Positions 1 through 8,120 of a stretch of 64,000 nt of DNA are shown one piece after another. The first letter of the stretch is position 1; each line of letters begins with the position of its first letter. Source of the stretch: Bacteroidota bacterium (lineage in GTDB: Bacteria; Bacteroidota; Bacteroidia; Cytophagales; Cytophagaceae); the NCBI GenBank assembly GCA_023392125.1, contig JAEVZS010000024.1:16017-80016 (forward strand), in the 5' to 3' direction. Made by a program: the position numbers and the translations under genes. The notes below the pieces were generated by a model. The model was not told the DNA's origin and ran no database searches. It saw only the letters and a list, made by a program, of their open reading frames with translations.

Positions 1-1292
1 GTTACATCCATATTTTCCGGGGAATTGTATACAGAAGACACAAAGCTTCCCTGTCCATTTGCGAGGTAAACCCATATACTTTTGGTAGCGCCTTCATCAC
101 TCTGACGGATAAAGTCTGTATACCCGTCACCGTTAAAATCTCCCGGAAGGAGGTTGGCATTGACCGGATCCAGCGGCAAACCCGAAGCATACGTGGTTGT
201 TTTAAACAGATCAGTCAATGATCTGTCTCTGCCATAGGTGATTAAAGTCGGGCTCAGACAATGTCCGGCAGCATCACATTGCTGAATCTGACTAATAAGG
301 CTTTCCCCGGTACTCTGACTGGCTTTATAGGTAAAGTTATATTTATAAAGCAGGTTAGCAGAAACACCGACCTCCCTGCCGTCTCCGTCCTGATCCAGGT
401 ACGTTTGAATGGATTGTATTCTCTTATTGATATTTACCAGATTACCGCCGATATAACTCAGTATGGAATCCTGCCTGGGCTGATATGTAAATTCGACCAT
501 ACGCTGAGGCGCCAGATTGCCGCCGGTATTTCCTGTATACTCTATAGAAGTAAGATAATGCCAGTGGTTATTCTGGTCTGTCTGATAGTTGACAGTTATG
601 TAGTTACCATTATTATCAGTAACCTTAGCGACTGCCCATTCTATAATAACACCATTGCCCGCCGCATTGCTGGCATTACCGGAAGTACCGAACTCACTCA
701 CGGACCCGTCTTTGGAATATGCTATAAAATAACATGGCCCGCCACCGCAGTTACCGTATGAGTAAAACCTGGTCCAGGATTCTATCTCGGTACGATACTC
801 CGTACCATCCGCACCATATGCCAGGTTTCTTTCTTCGATAGTGGTGAGCAGCTTTCCGTTTTTGTCCCGATAGGCAATAAGTCGCTGCCCATTGACTGCA
901 AACCGGTCTTCCTTGTCCAGGTTTACTCCTCCTTTCTGCCCGTCTCTGAATACAGTTTTCCCAACCCGCTGTATTGAAATAATCCCGTCAATCAGCCAGC
1001 CAGCTCCCAAAGGACCGTTGCCTCCCTGAGAACTGTAAACGAGGTTAAGCTCAGGAGCTACCTCATTAGTACCCGGCGGCACATCGATGCTTAATGTGTA
1101 GCTGGCTGATCCGTTTGGATCCACCATGAACTCTCCGGGCGCAGTACCTGCCGGACTTACGGGAGCCAGCTTTCTGAACGCAAGTCCGTTTGTCTGAATC
1201 TTTTCATCTTTCGTGTATGTTTTAAAAACGGCACAACCTGCAAGGAATAACAGCATATACAGGAAATGCCTGGGATGTAAATATTTTTTCAT
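1..1292 (-). CDS. SpvB/TcdB-N-type lipoprotein with FG-GAP/VCBS motif, C-terminus beyond the window
   Basis: An uninterrupted frame of 430 codons runs from an ATG at 1292 to the left edge, so the gene is cut. The N-terminus is a lipoprotein signal ending in LFLAGC, which suggests anchoring to the cell envelope. From about residue 45 it matches the N-terminal domain of Salmonella SpvB and the TcB component of Tc toxins (IDVPPGT, then NGPLGAGW and DRFAVNGQRL). Near the cut end GDFNGDGYTDF is a calcium-binding FG-GAP/VCBS-type motif. In this family the N-terminal shell is usually followed by RHS repeats and a variable C-terminal toxin or core domain, which cannot be seen here. A hairpin at 1423-1454 separates it from the upstream RiPP-like operon, so it is probably transcribed on its own. 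Family call firm, function of this member unknown. Confidence 0.82.
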   Translation of the reverse strand, partial: MKKYLHPRHFLYMLLFLAGCAVFKTYTKDEKIQTNGLAFRKLAPVSPAGTAPGEFMVDPNGSASYTLSIDVPPGTNEVAPELNLVYSSQGGNGPLGAGWLIDGIISIQRVGKTVFRDGQKGGVNLDKEDRFAVNGQRLIAYRDKNGKLLTTIEERNLAYGADGTEYRTEIESWTRFYSYGNCGGGPCYFIAYSKDGSVSEFGTSGNASNAAGNGVIIEWAVAKVTDNNGNYITVNYQTDQNNHWHYLTSIEYTGNTGGNLAPQRMVEFTYQPRQDSILSYIGGNLVNINKRIQSIQTYLDQDGDGREVGVSANLLYKYNFTYKASQSTGESLISQIQQCDAAGHCLSPTLITYGRDRSLTDLFKTTTYASGLPLDPVNANLLPGDFNGDGYTDFIRQSDEGATKSIWVYLANGQGSFVSSVYNSPENMDV

Positions 1293-1422
1293 AAAAATTT
1301 ATAGTCGGTTAGGAAAATAGATGTATCAGGTAAAAAAACGGTGTTGTAAAAAATAAGGAACCTGCTGAAGTGTAAAAGTTTACCCGTATATACGTACACA
1401 AGTTGCCGCATTGCAATAAAAT

Positions 1423-1454
1423 ACATCCTGCAATGACAATGCATTGCAGGATGT
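1423..1454 (-). terminator. hairpin ending the RiPP-like operon
   Basis: A perfect 13-bp stem (1423-1435 with 1442-1454) with a 6-nt loop lies 5 bases past the stop codon of the Cys-rich peptide gene. On the minus strand it is followed by ATTTTATT, a weak T tract. Position and stem strength fit a terminator of the operon 6297-1460. Confidence 0.7.
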
Positions 1455-1459
1455 CAGAT

Positions 1460-1747
1460 TTAGCAGGACTCCTGCCATATGCATTTTTTAGAATTGTTGG
1501 GACCACACTGAGGTGTAAAGTGCTCACCCACATAATTGTCCCAGTTTCTTCCGCAAGGATCGCAATCCGGATAAGAATAACAGCAGGGCACAATATTGGG
1601 AATAGACGTAGTAGTACCATCCGGAAACCAGACCTGTAATGTGCCATCCGCACAGTCTGAAGTACTGATCCCAACAGTTGGCGCTGTTGTGTACCTGATA
1701 CTGTAATCGCTGATAGGTACTGGGGGAGTTTGTTTTGGAATTCTCAT
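1460..1747 (-). CDS. Cys-rich small protein, candidate RiPP precursor
   Basis: This encodes 95 residues starting at the ATG at 1747. An in-frame ATG at 1774 would add nine residues, but they are hydrophobic and unlike the rest. No signal peptide or membrane segment is seen. The N-terminal third is Cys-free (MRIPKQTPPVPISDY) and the C-terminal part holds eight cysteines: one in STSDCAD, then VPCC, DCDPC, QCGP, KKC and a terminal Cys. It is the last gene of the operon carrying a PatG-like protease, a cis-prenyl diphosphate synthase and a prenyltransferase-like fusion, and a terminator hairpin follows at once. A small, leader-plus-Cys-rich protein there is a natural precursor candidate. It lacks the LAELSEEAL leader motif and AYDG-like recognition sites of classical cyanobactin precursors. 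Alternatives are a structural Cys-rich protein or an accessory factor. No known family recognised. Confidence 0.6.
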   Translation of the reverse strand: MRIPKQTPPVPISDYSIRYTTAPTVGISTSDCADGTLQVWFPDGTTTSIPNIVPCCYSYPDCDPCGRNWDNYVGEHFTPQCGPNNSKKCIWQESC

Positions 1748-1816
1748 ATGTTTATAAAAGGTTAAGTAAATCATTAATTAATTCATTCAATACACGGCAT
1801 AAGTTTTCAGCATATG

Positions 1817-3736
1817 TTATTCCTTCCAGCTTCTCATAGGACCGGTCAGAGAAGGCACTATCCCACTTACATCTACCGTAAACCGAAACACGGTCCGGGC
1901 TTCTTCCAGCTGCTTCATCGGGTTAAAGAATGTTAATATCACATCCCAGCAGTCTGCCCCGGGGCGGCAAAAAGGACTTTTCACAGCATTGACAGATTGT
2001 AAAGCCAGTTTTTCTTTGTAGGCCTTTTTAAAAATCATCGCTATCTGAAAGGCATTGGTCGCAGAAAAATTGATCGCCCTGTCTTTTGAGGTAATACCCA
2101 CATTGCGTAAAGCAAAATATACCCGCTCAAGAAAATCAATGATTCCGGTTTTCTCCTGATCATACTGCTCTTTTTCTTCCGCGGCGGCACTCTGCGAAGG
2201 CGCAGGCCCCACAAGCTCGTCCAGCAACTGATCAACTGTCCAGGCATAGAGCCCTCTCAGCTCCGGTACTACGACAGGTATTTCCAGACCACTGCTTAGC
2301 TTCACTGTACCTTGCGTTCTTCCTGCAAGTGTAGAGCGTACAATATTTCTAAAACCTGAATGGCCGTATTTCTTGTCCACTTCAAGCTGATATACCATAA
2401 AGTTTCTGAGGGTGGCATAAGTCTCCTGAGCAAAAGGTCCTTCCGGACGTATGGCATAGATCGGAGTATTGTCCAGATTAAATGTCCATATCACCGTTTG
2501 CGCATAATACAGCTTGTTTTCATGCCGGTTAGGGTCCGGAAACTGTCCCTCTTCCTTTTCCCTCGTATTATTCGTAAAATGTCCGCCAAGAACACGAAGA
2601 AAACTTTCGGGATCAACCGATCCTATTTCTGCTGTCAGCGAATTTCTGACCTCCTGGTTCGGTATATCAAAGCCGATATCTCCCAATGCGAATACCAGCT
2701 GACTTTCTCCTGCGTGGCCACCACAACCGCAACCTGAGGGACTAATTGCCTGACTGTTCTTAGAGCCGGCGCTAATATACTCCGGTATGCTTCCGGAAGA
2801 TTCCTGAGGAGCCGGAAACACTGTAGCAGCTTCAGATTCTGCCGGATGTTTCTTTTCTGTTTGTTCCATGGATTTTGTATTTGTTTTAGGTATAGTTATT
2901 TCTTTGGTTTTGATCTGCACTTCACCATCTTCACATACCGGAGCTACATAACTGGCATTCTTATAAAAAGTAACAAAAGGCAGCCGCTCGCCATCTATCC
3001 CAACTGCCATATGCTCCAGTATATCATCCGGCTGGATCGTATCTGACAATTTCTCAATAGCTGTCTGGGGTATATTCAGAATTTCAGAAAGATGATTTAT
3101 TTTCTCCCGGAGATTTTTAAAGTAGACAGGAGCTTCTTCCGTAAGGTTGTAGTACACTGTGCTTTTGGACGTATTTTTCTTTATTGCAGACAAAAAATAA
3201 GTGGTAAAATCTGTTTCCCCTACCATGTCAAGGCATAGAGCATACAAGCCCTCTGTCTTACTGAGATACTCAGGATGAACACCATGAAGAATCTCTTGGG
3301 TTTTTTGAAGAGCTTCTTCAATACTAATCTCCGGCTCCATGATATACTCTTTGACAGAATAATCTGTATCGCCCGGGCTCCATTCGATGGAATATGCCGT
3401 CTTGCCTGTCTCAATGGTATGCAGCTCAATAAAGCCCAGATAAATTTTATATATCAGCTTATCCCCTTCTACACTGACACCAATGAAGGTGATATCAACA
3501 GTCTTCAATCGTTCATACAACAGGTGCCGGGCAGCCAATGGCATATCCAGCATTTCTGCCAGCTCCTGTATATTCTCCCTGATCAGGGGCCTTTCTGTTT
3601 CGTTCAGATTAATAAAGTACCGCAGCATATCTATCTGCCCTGCCTGAAACTTAATGCTTGGCGTAATAAACAGACTGTGCCCGGTCAATTCGGATACCAG
3701 CTCATATGGAAGCACATACCCGTTATTAGTTTCCAT
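1817..3736 (-). CDS. PatG C-terminal-domain protein fused to an ABBA-prenyltransferase-like N-terminal half
   Basis: About 639 residues from the ATG at 3736; the frame is open to 3778, which would overlap the upstream gene by 53 bp instead of 11. The C-terminal ~295 residues align by eye along their length with the C-terminal domain of the protease at 4429-6297 (RPEGPFA versus QPHGPFA, PVVVPELR, ERVYFALRN, DRAINFSATNAF, VFRFTV, and the final SW). This is the domain at the C-terminus of PatA/PatG cyanobactin proteases. A Cys/Gly linker (SGCGCGGHAG) precedes it. The N-terminal ~270 residues alternate helices with beta-hairpins (FIGVSVEGDKLIYKIYLGF; MAVGIDGERLPFVTFYKN). That resembles the repeated units of ABBA prenyltransferases such as LynF/TruF, but this assignment is inferred from pattern only. 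No protease triad is present. It sits between a cis-prenyl diphosphate synthase and a small Cys-rich gene, which fits a peptide-modifying role. Confidence 0.7.
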   Translation of the reverse strand: METNNGYVLPYELVSELTGHSLFITPSIKFQAGQIDMLRYFINLNETERPLIRENIQELAEMLDMPLAARHLLYERLKTVDITFIGVSVEGDKLIYKIYLGFIELHTIETGKTAYSIEWSPGDTDYSVKEYIMEPEISIEEALQKTQEILHGVHPEYLSKTEGLYALCLDMVGETDFTTYFLSAIKKNTSKSTVYYNLTEEAPVYFKNLREKINHLSEILNIPQTAIEKLSDTIQPDDILEHMAVGIDGERLPFVTFYKNASYVAPVCEDGEVQIKTKEITIPKTNTKSMEQTEKKHPAESEAATVFPAPQESSGSIPEYISAGSKNSQAISPSGCGCGGHAGESQLVFALGDIGFDIPNQEVRNSLTAEIGSVDPESFLRVLGGHFTNNTREKEEGQFPDPNRHENKLYYAQTVIWTFNLDNTPIYAIRPEGPFAQETYATLRNFMVYQLEVDKKYGHSGFRNIVRSTLAGRTQGTVKLSSGLEIPVVVPELRGLYAWTVDQLLDELVGPAPSQSAAAEEKEQYDQEKTGIIDFLERVYFALRNVGITSKDRAINFSATNAFQIAMIFKKAYKEKLALQSVNAVKSPFCRPGADCWDVILTFFNPMKQLEEARTVFRFTVDVSGIVPSLTGPMRSWKE

Positions 3737-4415
3737 ATCGCTTGTCTCTGTTAAAGTAATCTTTGATAACCTGATCAAGATCGTCTGTGGACAAATCAGG
3801 ATAATACTTTGTCAGGAAAAAGTATTCGCTGTAGATGCTTTGCCAGGGCATAAAACCGGAAGTCCTTATTTCGCCCGAAGTCCTGATAATAATTTCAGGG
3901 TCAGGATAAAACACCTGCCCTGTATCCAGAAATCGGCTGAACGATTCCGGGTCATGGCGCTCTCCTGATGAGCAAAATTTATGTAATGCCCTTTCCATTT
4001 CATCCCTGCCACTATAATCAAGAGCAAAGAGAAAGTTACCTTTATTGTACTTATTCGTTTTGCTTTCCACCATATGGATTTTATCGCATAACTCCCCCGG
4101 TATTCTGTCCTTCCTGCCAAGGTGCAGCATACACAGATTATATTCATCTGCCATCTTTAGCATCAGATCCAGAAATTGATCAAAAAGTATCATCAGGTAG
4201 TTGACCTCATCGGGTTTCCGGCTCCAGTTATCGGTAGAAAACATCCATAATGTGACCGTATGAATACCATGGGTCCATAAATACTTCAAAAGTACGGGGG
4301 AAACTTCCAGGAAACCTTTAGCATGTCCTTCTGAATCATTGTATCCTTTCTTTCTGGCCCATCGTCTGTTACCATCCGGAATAATGGCAATATGTCTCGG
4401 CATAGTATGCTTCAT
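3726..4415 (-). CDS. cis-prenyl diphosphate synthase (UppS family), RiPP-cluster copy
   Basis: 229 residues from the ATG at 4415, 13 bases after the protease stop; the frame stays open to 4460, but that would overlap the protease. It belongs to the undecaprenyl diphosphate synthase family, which condenses isopentenyl diphosphate onto an allylic diphosphate in cis. Visible motifs are IAIIPDGNRRWARKKG with the catalytic Asp, LWMFSTDNW, IIIRTSGE and WQSIYSEYFF. The PDGNRRW form, in place of the usual bacterial MDGNGRWA, and RTSGF where housekeeping enzymes have R-S-N-F, suggest a specialised paralogue. Housekeeping uppS normally lies with cell-wall or BAM genes, so a copy inside this operon probably supplies a prenyl donor for a pathway product. 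Chain length cannot be read from the sequence. Confidence 0.88.
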   Translation of the reverse strand: MKHTMPRHIAIIPDGNRRWARKKGYNDSEGHAKGFLEVSPVLLKYLWTHGIHTVTLWMFSTDNWSRKPDEVNYLMILFDQFLDLMLKMADEYNLCMLHLGRKDRIPGELCDKIHMVESKTNKYNKGNFLFALDYSGRDEMERALHKFCSSGERHDPESFSRFLDTGQVFYPDPEIIIRTSGEIRTSGFMPWQSIYSEYFFLTKYYPDLSTDDLDQVIKDYFNRDKRYGN

Positions 4416-4428
4416 AATATTCTTAATC

Positions 4429-6297
4429 TTATACCTTCCAGCTCTGCACAGGACCGACAAGAGTGGGTATTACCTCACCCACATTTACGGTAAAACGAAA
4501 CACCGTCACAGCTTCCTCCATTACTTTTAAAGGATTAAAAAATTCCATGGCTACCTCCCATTCTGTCGATTTATCCGGCCTCAAAGAGCTCCTGGTTGTA
4601 TAGATCCGTTTTAATTCCAGCTTTTCTTTACAGGCTTTTTTTAAAATAGAGCTTACAAGAAAGGCGTTGGTTGCTGAAAAATTTATCGCCCGGTCTTCCG
4701 GTAAAATTCCCGGATTTCGCAGGGCAAAAAATACACGTTCCAAAAAGCTAACGATTCTATTCCGGATATCCTCTGTCATTTCTGTTGCCCCTTCTTCTCT
4801 GGCACACTCCTTCAAAAAAGCATCAACGTCCCATATCCTCATACTTCTTAACTCAGGAACTACCACAGGCACTTCCATTCCGTTCATAAGTCTGGTTGTA
4901 CCCGCAACAGTACCCGCCATAGCAGACCGGACAAAGTCATTATGCCCAATGTGTTTATGTTTCTTCTTAAACTCCAGCTGATAGGTCATAAAATCCCTGA
5001 GCCTCTCGTATACCAGATTGGCAAAAGGTCCATGAGGCTGTAGCACGAACACAGGAACATTGTCCAGGGTCAGTACCCATTGTACAGCCTGTGCATAATA
5101 TAAGCCTGTCTTATGATGATTAGGATTTTGCAGGAATTGAGTACCGTATCGTTGATCTCTGCTCTCCAGTACTTTCAGAAAGTGGTCAGGTTCCAGAGAA
5201 CCTATTTCCTCACTCAGAGATAACTTTATCTCTTCGGAAGATATAGTGTAATCTATCAGTCCCAGCGTATAGATGTATTCTTTTTTTACTGATATGTGTG
5301 AAGACGGCTGTACAGACAACTCTGAAGATGCTGTACAGGAAGAAGTCATATCACATTCAGAACGCTTCCTTTCGTGATTGAAATTATTCTTTTGAGAAGT
5401 AGCCGGCTGAAGAAAAGCTTTCTTCCGAAGCTCCTGAATCTCACTCAAAACCTTCTGATAAGCTGCCTCCAAATTTACCGTACCGGCCAGATATTTTTTG
5501 CATTCTGCCTCATCATGCAGCGGACAGATATCGGAGGTCGATAAAAGTATCTCTTTAATACCTACAGGATCCGGCTCTGCATTATGCATAAGCTGTATGG
5601 AGCATAGCAACCCAAGTAACCCCGATACGACAGGCGCCGCATAGCTGGAGGCTACTTTTGACACAGTAGTATTGTCAGCCATTACTACATCTGTATCAGA
5701 CAGAGGCACAAGAATACCTTGTTGCTGATATACCCAGCCATAATTATTGAACGAATATGGCTTACCTTCCTGATCAACAGCTCCTGCAGCAAGCACATGT
5801 GGCATAGAGGCAGGAACATGCAGACAGTCACAACCGTCGTTTCCGACTGCTGCGACAATTTGTACCCGTTTCTCATAGCAGTAATTGACAGCAGCCTGAA
5901 GTCTCAGGCTCGAGCTATCAGCAGGACTCAACATTCCACCACTGATATTTATAATCCGGGCCCCAAGAGATACTGCCCGGAAAATAGCATCGGCCAGTCT
6001 TTCCTGGGAACAGGTTAGTCCGGTATTAATATCCTCATAAACAGAAATATACAATCCTTTGCAGCCCGGAGCAATTCCCTTTTCGTTACCCCATATAATA
6101 CCTGCTACATGAGTACCATGGCTTTTCTCTGCAGTAATTTCAAAGTCACCCAATCGAATCACCTCAATAGGGGCATTTTGTAATTTCGGACTCCCCAGAT
6201 TAATGTTTGTATCTAAAACAGCAATGCATATCTCTGGCGAACCCGATGTTTTCCCATAAATTTGTTGTAATCCTTCTTTAAAAGACTCCATCGCCAA
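4429..6297 (-). CDS. PatA/PatG-type subtilisin-like maturation protease
   Basis: 622 residues without a signal peptide, so cytoplasmic. Residues ~22-290 form an S8 domain: catalytic Asp29 in VLDTN, His60 in SHGTHVAG, oxyanion Asn153 in AAVGNDG, and Ser218 in ASSYAAP, where most subtilisins have GTSMA(A/S)P. A Cys-containing linker (~291-338) leads to a ~280-residue C-terminal domain (~340-622) with QPHGPFA, PVVVPELR, DRAINFSATNAF and VFRFTV. This is the domain of unknown function at the C-terminus of cyanobactin proteases PatA/PatG. In that pathway PatA removes the leader and PatG cleaves and macrocyclises the core; which reaction this enzyme performs is unknown. It is first in the operon, and a possible -7 element lies at 6397-6404. 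No YcaO cyclodehydratase is visible nearby. Confidence 0.85.
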   Translation of the reverse strand: MAMESFKEGLQQIYGKTSGSPEICIAVLDTNINLGSPKLQNAPIEVIRLGDFEITAEKSHGTHVAGIIWGNEKGIAPGCKGLYISVYEDINTGLTCSQERLADAIFRAVSLGARIINISGGMLSPADSSSLRLQAAVNYCYEKRVQIVAAVGNDGCDCLHVPASMPHVLAAGAVDQEGKPYSFNNYGWVYQQQGILVPLSDTDVVMADNTTVSKVASSYAAPVVSGLLGLLCSIQLMHNAEPDPVGIKEILLSTSDICPLHDEAECKKYLAGTVNLEAAYQKVLSEIQELRKKAFLQPATSQKNNFNHERKRSECDMTSSCTASSELSVQPSSHISVKKEYIYTLGLIDYTISSEEIKLSLSEEIGSLEPDHFLKVLESRDQRYGTQFLQNPNHHKTGLYYAQAVQWVLTLDNVPVFVLQPHGPFANLVYERLRDFMTYQLEFKKKHKHIGHNDFVRSAMAGTVAGTTRLMNGMEVPVVVPELRSMRIWDVDAFLKECAREEGATEMTEDIRNRIVSFLERVFFALRNPGILPEDRAINFSATNAFLVSSILKKACKEKLELKRIYTTRSSLRPDKSTEWEVAMEFFNPLKVMEEAVTVFRFTVNVGEVIPTLVGPVQSWKV

Positions 6298-6656
6298 ACA
6301 AAAAAATATAAAAAATTACAGAGCTTCACCTTTCAATTATCCCGATTCAATAATTCCGGATTACAAGTGCCGGCTGTTACAAAAGCAACAGAAAATCAAA
6401 AGTATAAAACAAAATAATATCTGTATGAAGCTAGTTTTCAATCCGGCTTATTATAAAAAAATTCCCTAAGCCGGCGTTAAGGTAGTAAACTTAACTATAT
6501 AAATCAATTTCTATCTCAGATTTAGAGAGGTTCATCGAAAAGACAACAACATTTTTCACAAAGCTTATGCACGCTTTCATCTGAAGACTAATCAGCCCCT
6601 GTATCAGAACAAAAATACTTTTCCGATAAAATGTCTCTTATTACCCCCTAACTAAA
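6298..6656. other. AT-rich intergenic region upstream of the RiPP-like operon
   Basis: About 360 bases without a credible reading frame on either strand. It contains the tentative -7 element at 6397-6404 and nothing else recognisable. It separates the operon from the terminator of the next gene. Confidence 0.6.
6397..6404 (-). promoter_or_regulatory. possible Bacteroidota -7 element of the RiPP-like operon
   Basis: On the minus strand the sequence TACTTTTG matches the Bacteroidota -7 consensus TAnnTTTG, about 100 bases before the protease start. A clear -33 TTTG at the right spacing is not present, so the call is tentative. Confidence 0.4.
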
Positions 6657-6698
6657 ATGCCAAAGAGAGCCGATATATGTATCGGCTCTCTTTGGCAT
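6657..6698 (-). terminator. 18-bp perfect hairpin
   Basis: 6657-6674 is exactly complementary to 6681-6698 with a 6-nt loop. It lies 21 bases after the stop of the membrane-protein gene at 6719-7147. On the minus strand only ATTTTAG follows, so it may terminate transcription or protect the 3' end. Confidence 0.7.
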
Positions 6699-6718
6699 CC
6701 ATGAAGTGCAAAAAAAAG

Positions 6719-7147
6719 TTATGGCCACACCGTCCAGGGAATTCTCGACAAAATGAATACCAGTCCCAGACCATAGAAAATCAGAATACTTCTGTATCTG
6801 GCATTATCTCCTTTCAGTCTCTTTGCTCTGGAATACCCTATGGTAATCAACACGATCGCCACAAGCATCATCAGAGGATGCTCAAGTATATAGAGACGGG
6901 ACAACGAATCTTTCATAGCTGCTCCGGAGAAATTGGAAAGTCCCAACGGAGAAAGGACATACAGCAGCAGCCCCACAAGAAACTGAATATGCGCTGAAAT
7001 AAGGCCGATCAGGGCAAACTTCCGCACTTTGTCCGTAAACGGCTTTTTCTGAGCATAGGCAATCAGGACATAAATCACTGAAAAGATCAGTGCAGCCAGC
7101 AGCACATAGGCAAAAGTAGAGTGTAAATGTTTGAATCCGATATACAT
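6719..7147 (-). CDS. four-helix membrane protein, cytochrome b-like, conserved in Bacteroidota
   Basis: 142 residues with four hydrophobic segments (roughly 10-30, 43-66, 87-106 and 122-138). Histidines lie near membrane boundaries (KHLHST at the N-terminus, SAHIQF in the second segment, LEHPLM before the third), a layout compatible with haem binding. Small proteins of this type recur in Bacteroidota and are often labelled cytochrome b-like, and sometimes wrongly as ribosomal protein L27. It sits next to an azurin gene on the same strand (104 bases away), so a link to membrane electron transfer is plausible but unproven. Confidence 0.6.
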   Translation of the reverse strand: MYIGFKHLHSTFAYVLLAALIFSVIYVLIAYAQKKPFTDKVRKFALIGLISAHIQFLVGLLLYVLSPLGLSNFSGAAMKDSLSRLYILEHPLMMLVAIVLITIGYSRAKRLKGDNARYRSILIFYGLGLVFILSRIPWTVWP

Positions 7148-7250
7148 GATTAATTAACTATGTTTGTTTTAAGAAAGAGTTTGTGACAGGAACAATGAGA
7201 CCGCCTCATAATTCCTGTCACAAATATGACATATAAATTCGATTTTTAGC

Positions 7251-7763
7251 CTATTCTACTACGAATATTCCCTTCATAATGGCATAATGTCCCGGAAATG
7301 AGCAAAGAAATTCGTATTCTCCCCGGGGCGGTGTAAGAAACTCAATAGTATCAGATTCCCCGCCGCCAATCATTTTTGTATGTGCAATTATATTGCGCTT
7401 TTCGGAGTGTGGTATATAATCATTTCCTGCTGCGCCTGCGGCTTTCTGTCCAAATTCACTAAGAGATACACCTTTTTTCAGCAATACAAAATTATGCCCC
7501 ATGGCGGCCTTCGGCATTCTGCCGGAATGCTGCAAAGTAAGACGCACAGTCTGACCTTCCTTTACCTTTATGGTTTGCTGATCAAACTGCATCTGATCAG
7601 TAGCCAGAAGCAATATTTCCACTGTTTCTCCAGTAGGCTGGACAGTGATTTCTTCGACCGGCTCTTCTACTTCTGCACTTGTTTCATTTTGCTTTCCGCT
7701 GTTGCAGGCAGAAAAAAAGAAGGTCAGGATTATGAAAACCCAGGATAATGCATTTGTATTCAT
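7251..7763 (-). CDS. azurin-type blue copper lipoprotein
   Basis: 170 residues. A lipoprotein signal ends in FFFSAC with Cys20 as the lipidation site, followed by an acidic Glu-rich linker (~25-45) and a cupredoxin domain (~46-170). The type 1 copper ligands are in place: His90 in MGHNF, Cys154 and His159 in FLCSFPGHY, and Met163 in IMKG. Azurins carry single electrons in the periplasm or at the outer membrane. The spacing Cys-x4-His-x3-Met is azurin-like rather than plastocyanin-like. Transcribed alone or with the downstream cytochrome b-like gene. Confidence 0.93.
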   Translation of the reverse strand: MNTNALSWVFIILTFFFSACNSGKQNETSAEVEEPVEEITVQPTGETVEILLLATDQMQFDQQTIKVKEGQTVRLTLQHSGRMPKAAMGHNFVLLKKGVSLSEFGQKAAGAAGNDYIPHSEKRNIIAHTKMIGGGESDTIEFLTPPRGEYEFLCSFPGHYAIMKGIFVVE

Positions 7764-8120
7764 GGTAGTAGATTTTTTATATGGTATTGAAATAATAACA
7801 GAGTAAAGCTAGGAACAATACATTGAATTTAACAGCATAAATCCGTCAATTATCCGGACAAAAAATAAAACTTTCACCTGCTGTTTTTTCTTCAAGCCCC
7901 TGCTACACAGTCCTGATAATATAATGCCTTCCGACTCTGTCTTACAATTAGGTAAAAATACGGAAAACAGCAATCCCTACTATTGCCGATAATCCGCACC
8001 CCGCCCCTTCCAAGGAGAATTCCGATTGATATTTCCCTGTTCTTCCTTCCGATCCTTTACAATTAAAGAACCGCTTTTTCATTCTTTTTTAGTATTTTTA
8101 AGCTGTTTTGAATAATCCGA
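7764..8120. other. divergent intergenic region between azurin and nfeD genes
   Basis: About 357 bases with no credible gene. It must hold promoters for both divergent units. On the minus strand TAGCTTTA near 7806 is one base off the -7 consensus TAnnTTTG; no complete promoter could be assigned. Confidence 0.5.

Noticed and set aside
261..761. 166-codon plus-strand open frame
   Set aside because: It lies antisense to the SpvB-like gene, whose motifs read cleanly on the minus strand; the plus-strand translation has no recognisable domain.
1309..1674. 121-codon minus-strand frame overlapping the Cys-rich gene
   Set aside because: It crosses the terminator hairpin and is in another frame from the Cys-rich protein; its composition is hydrophobic and unordered.
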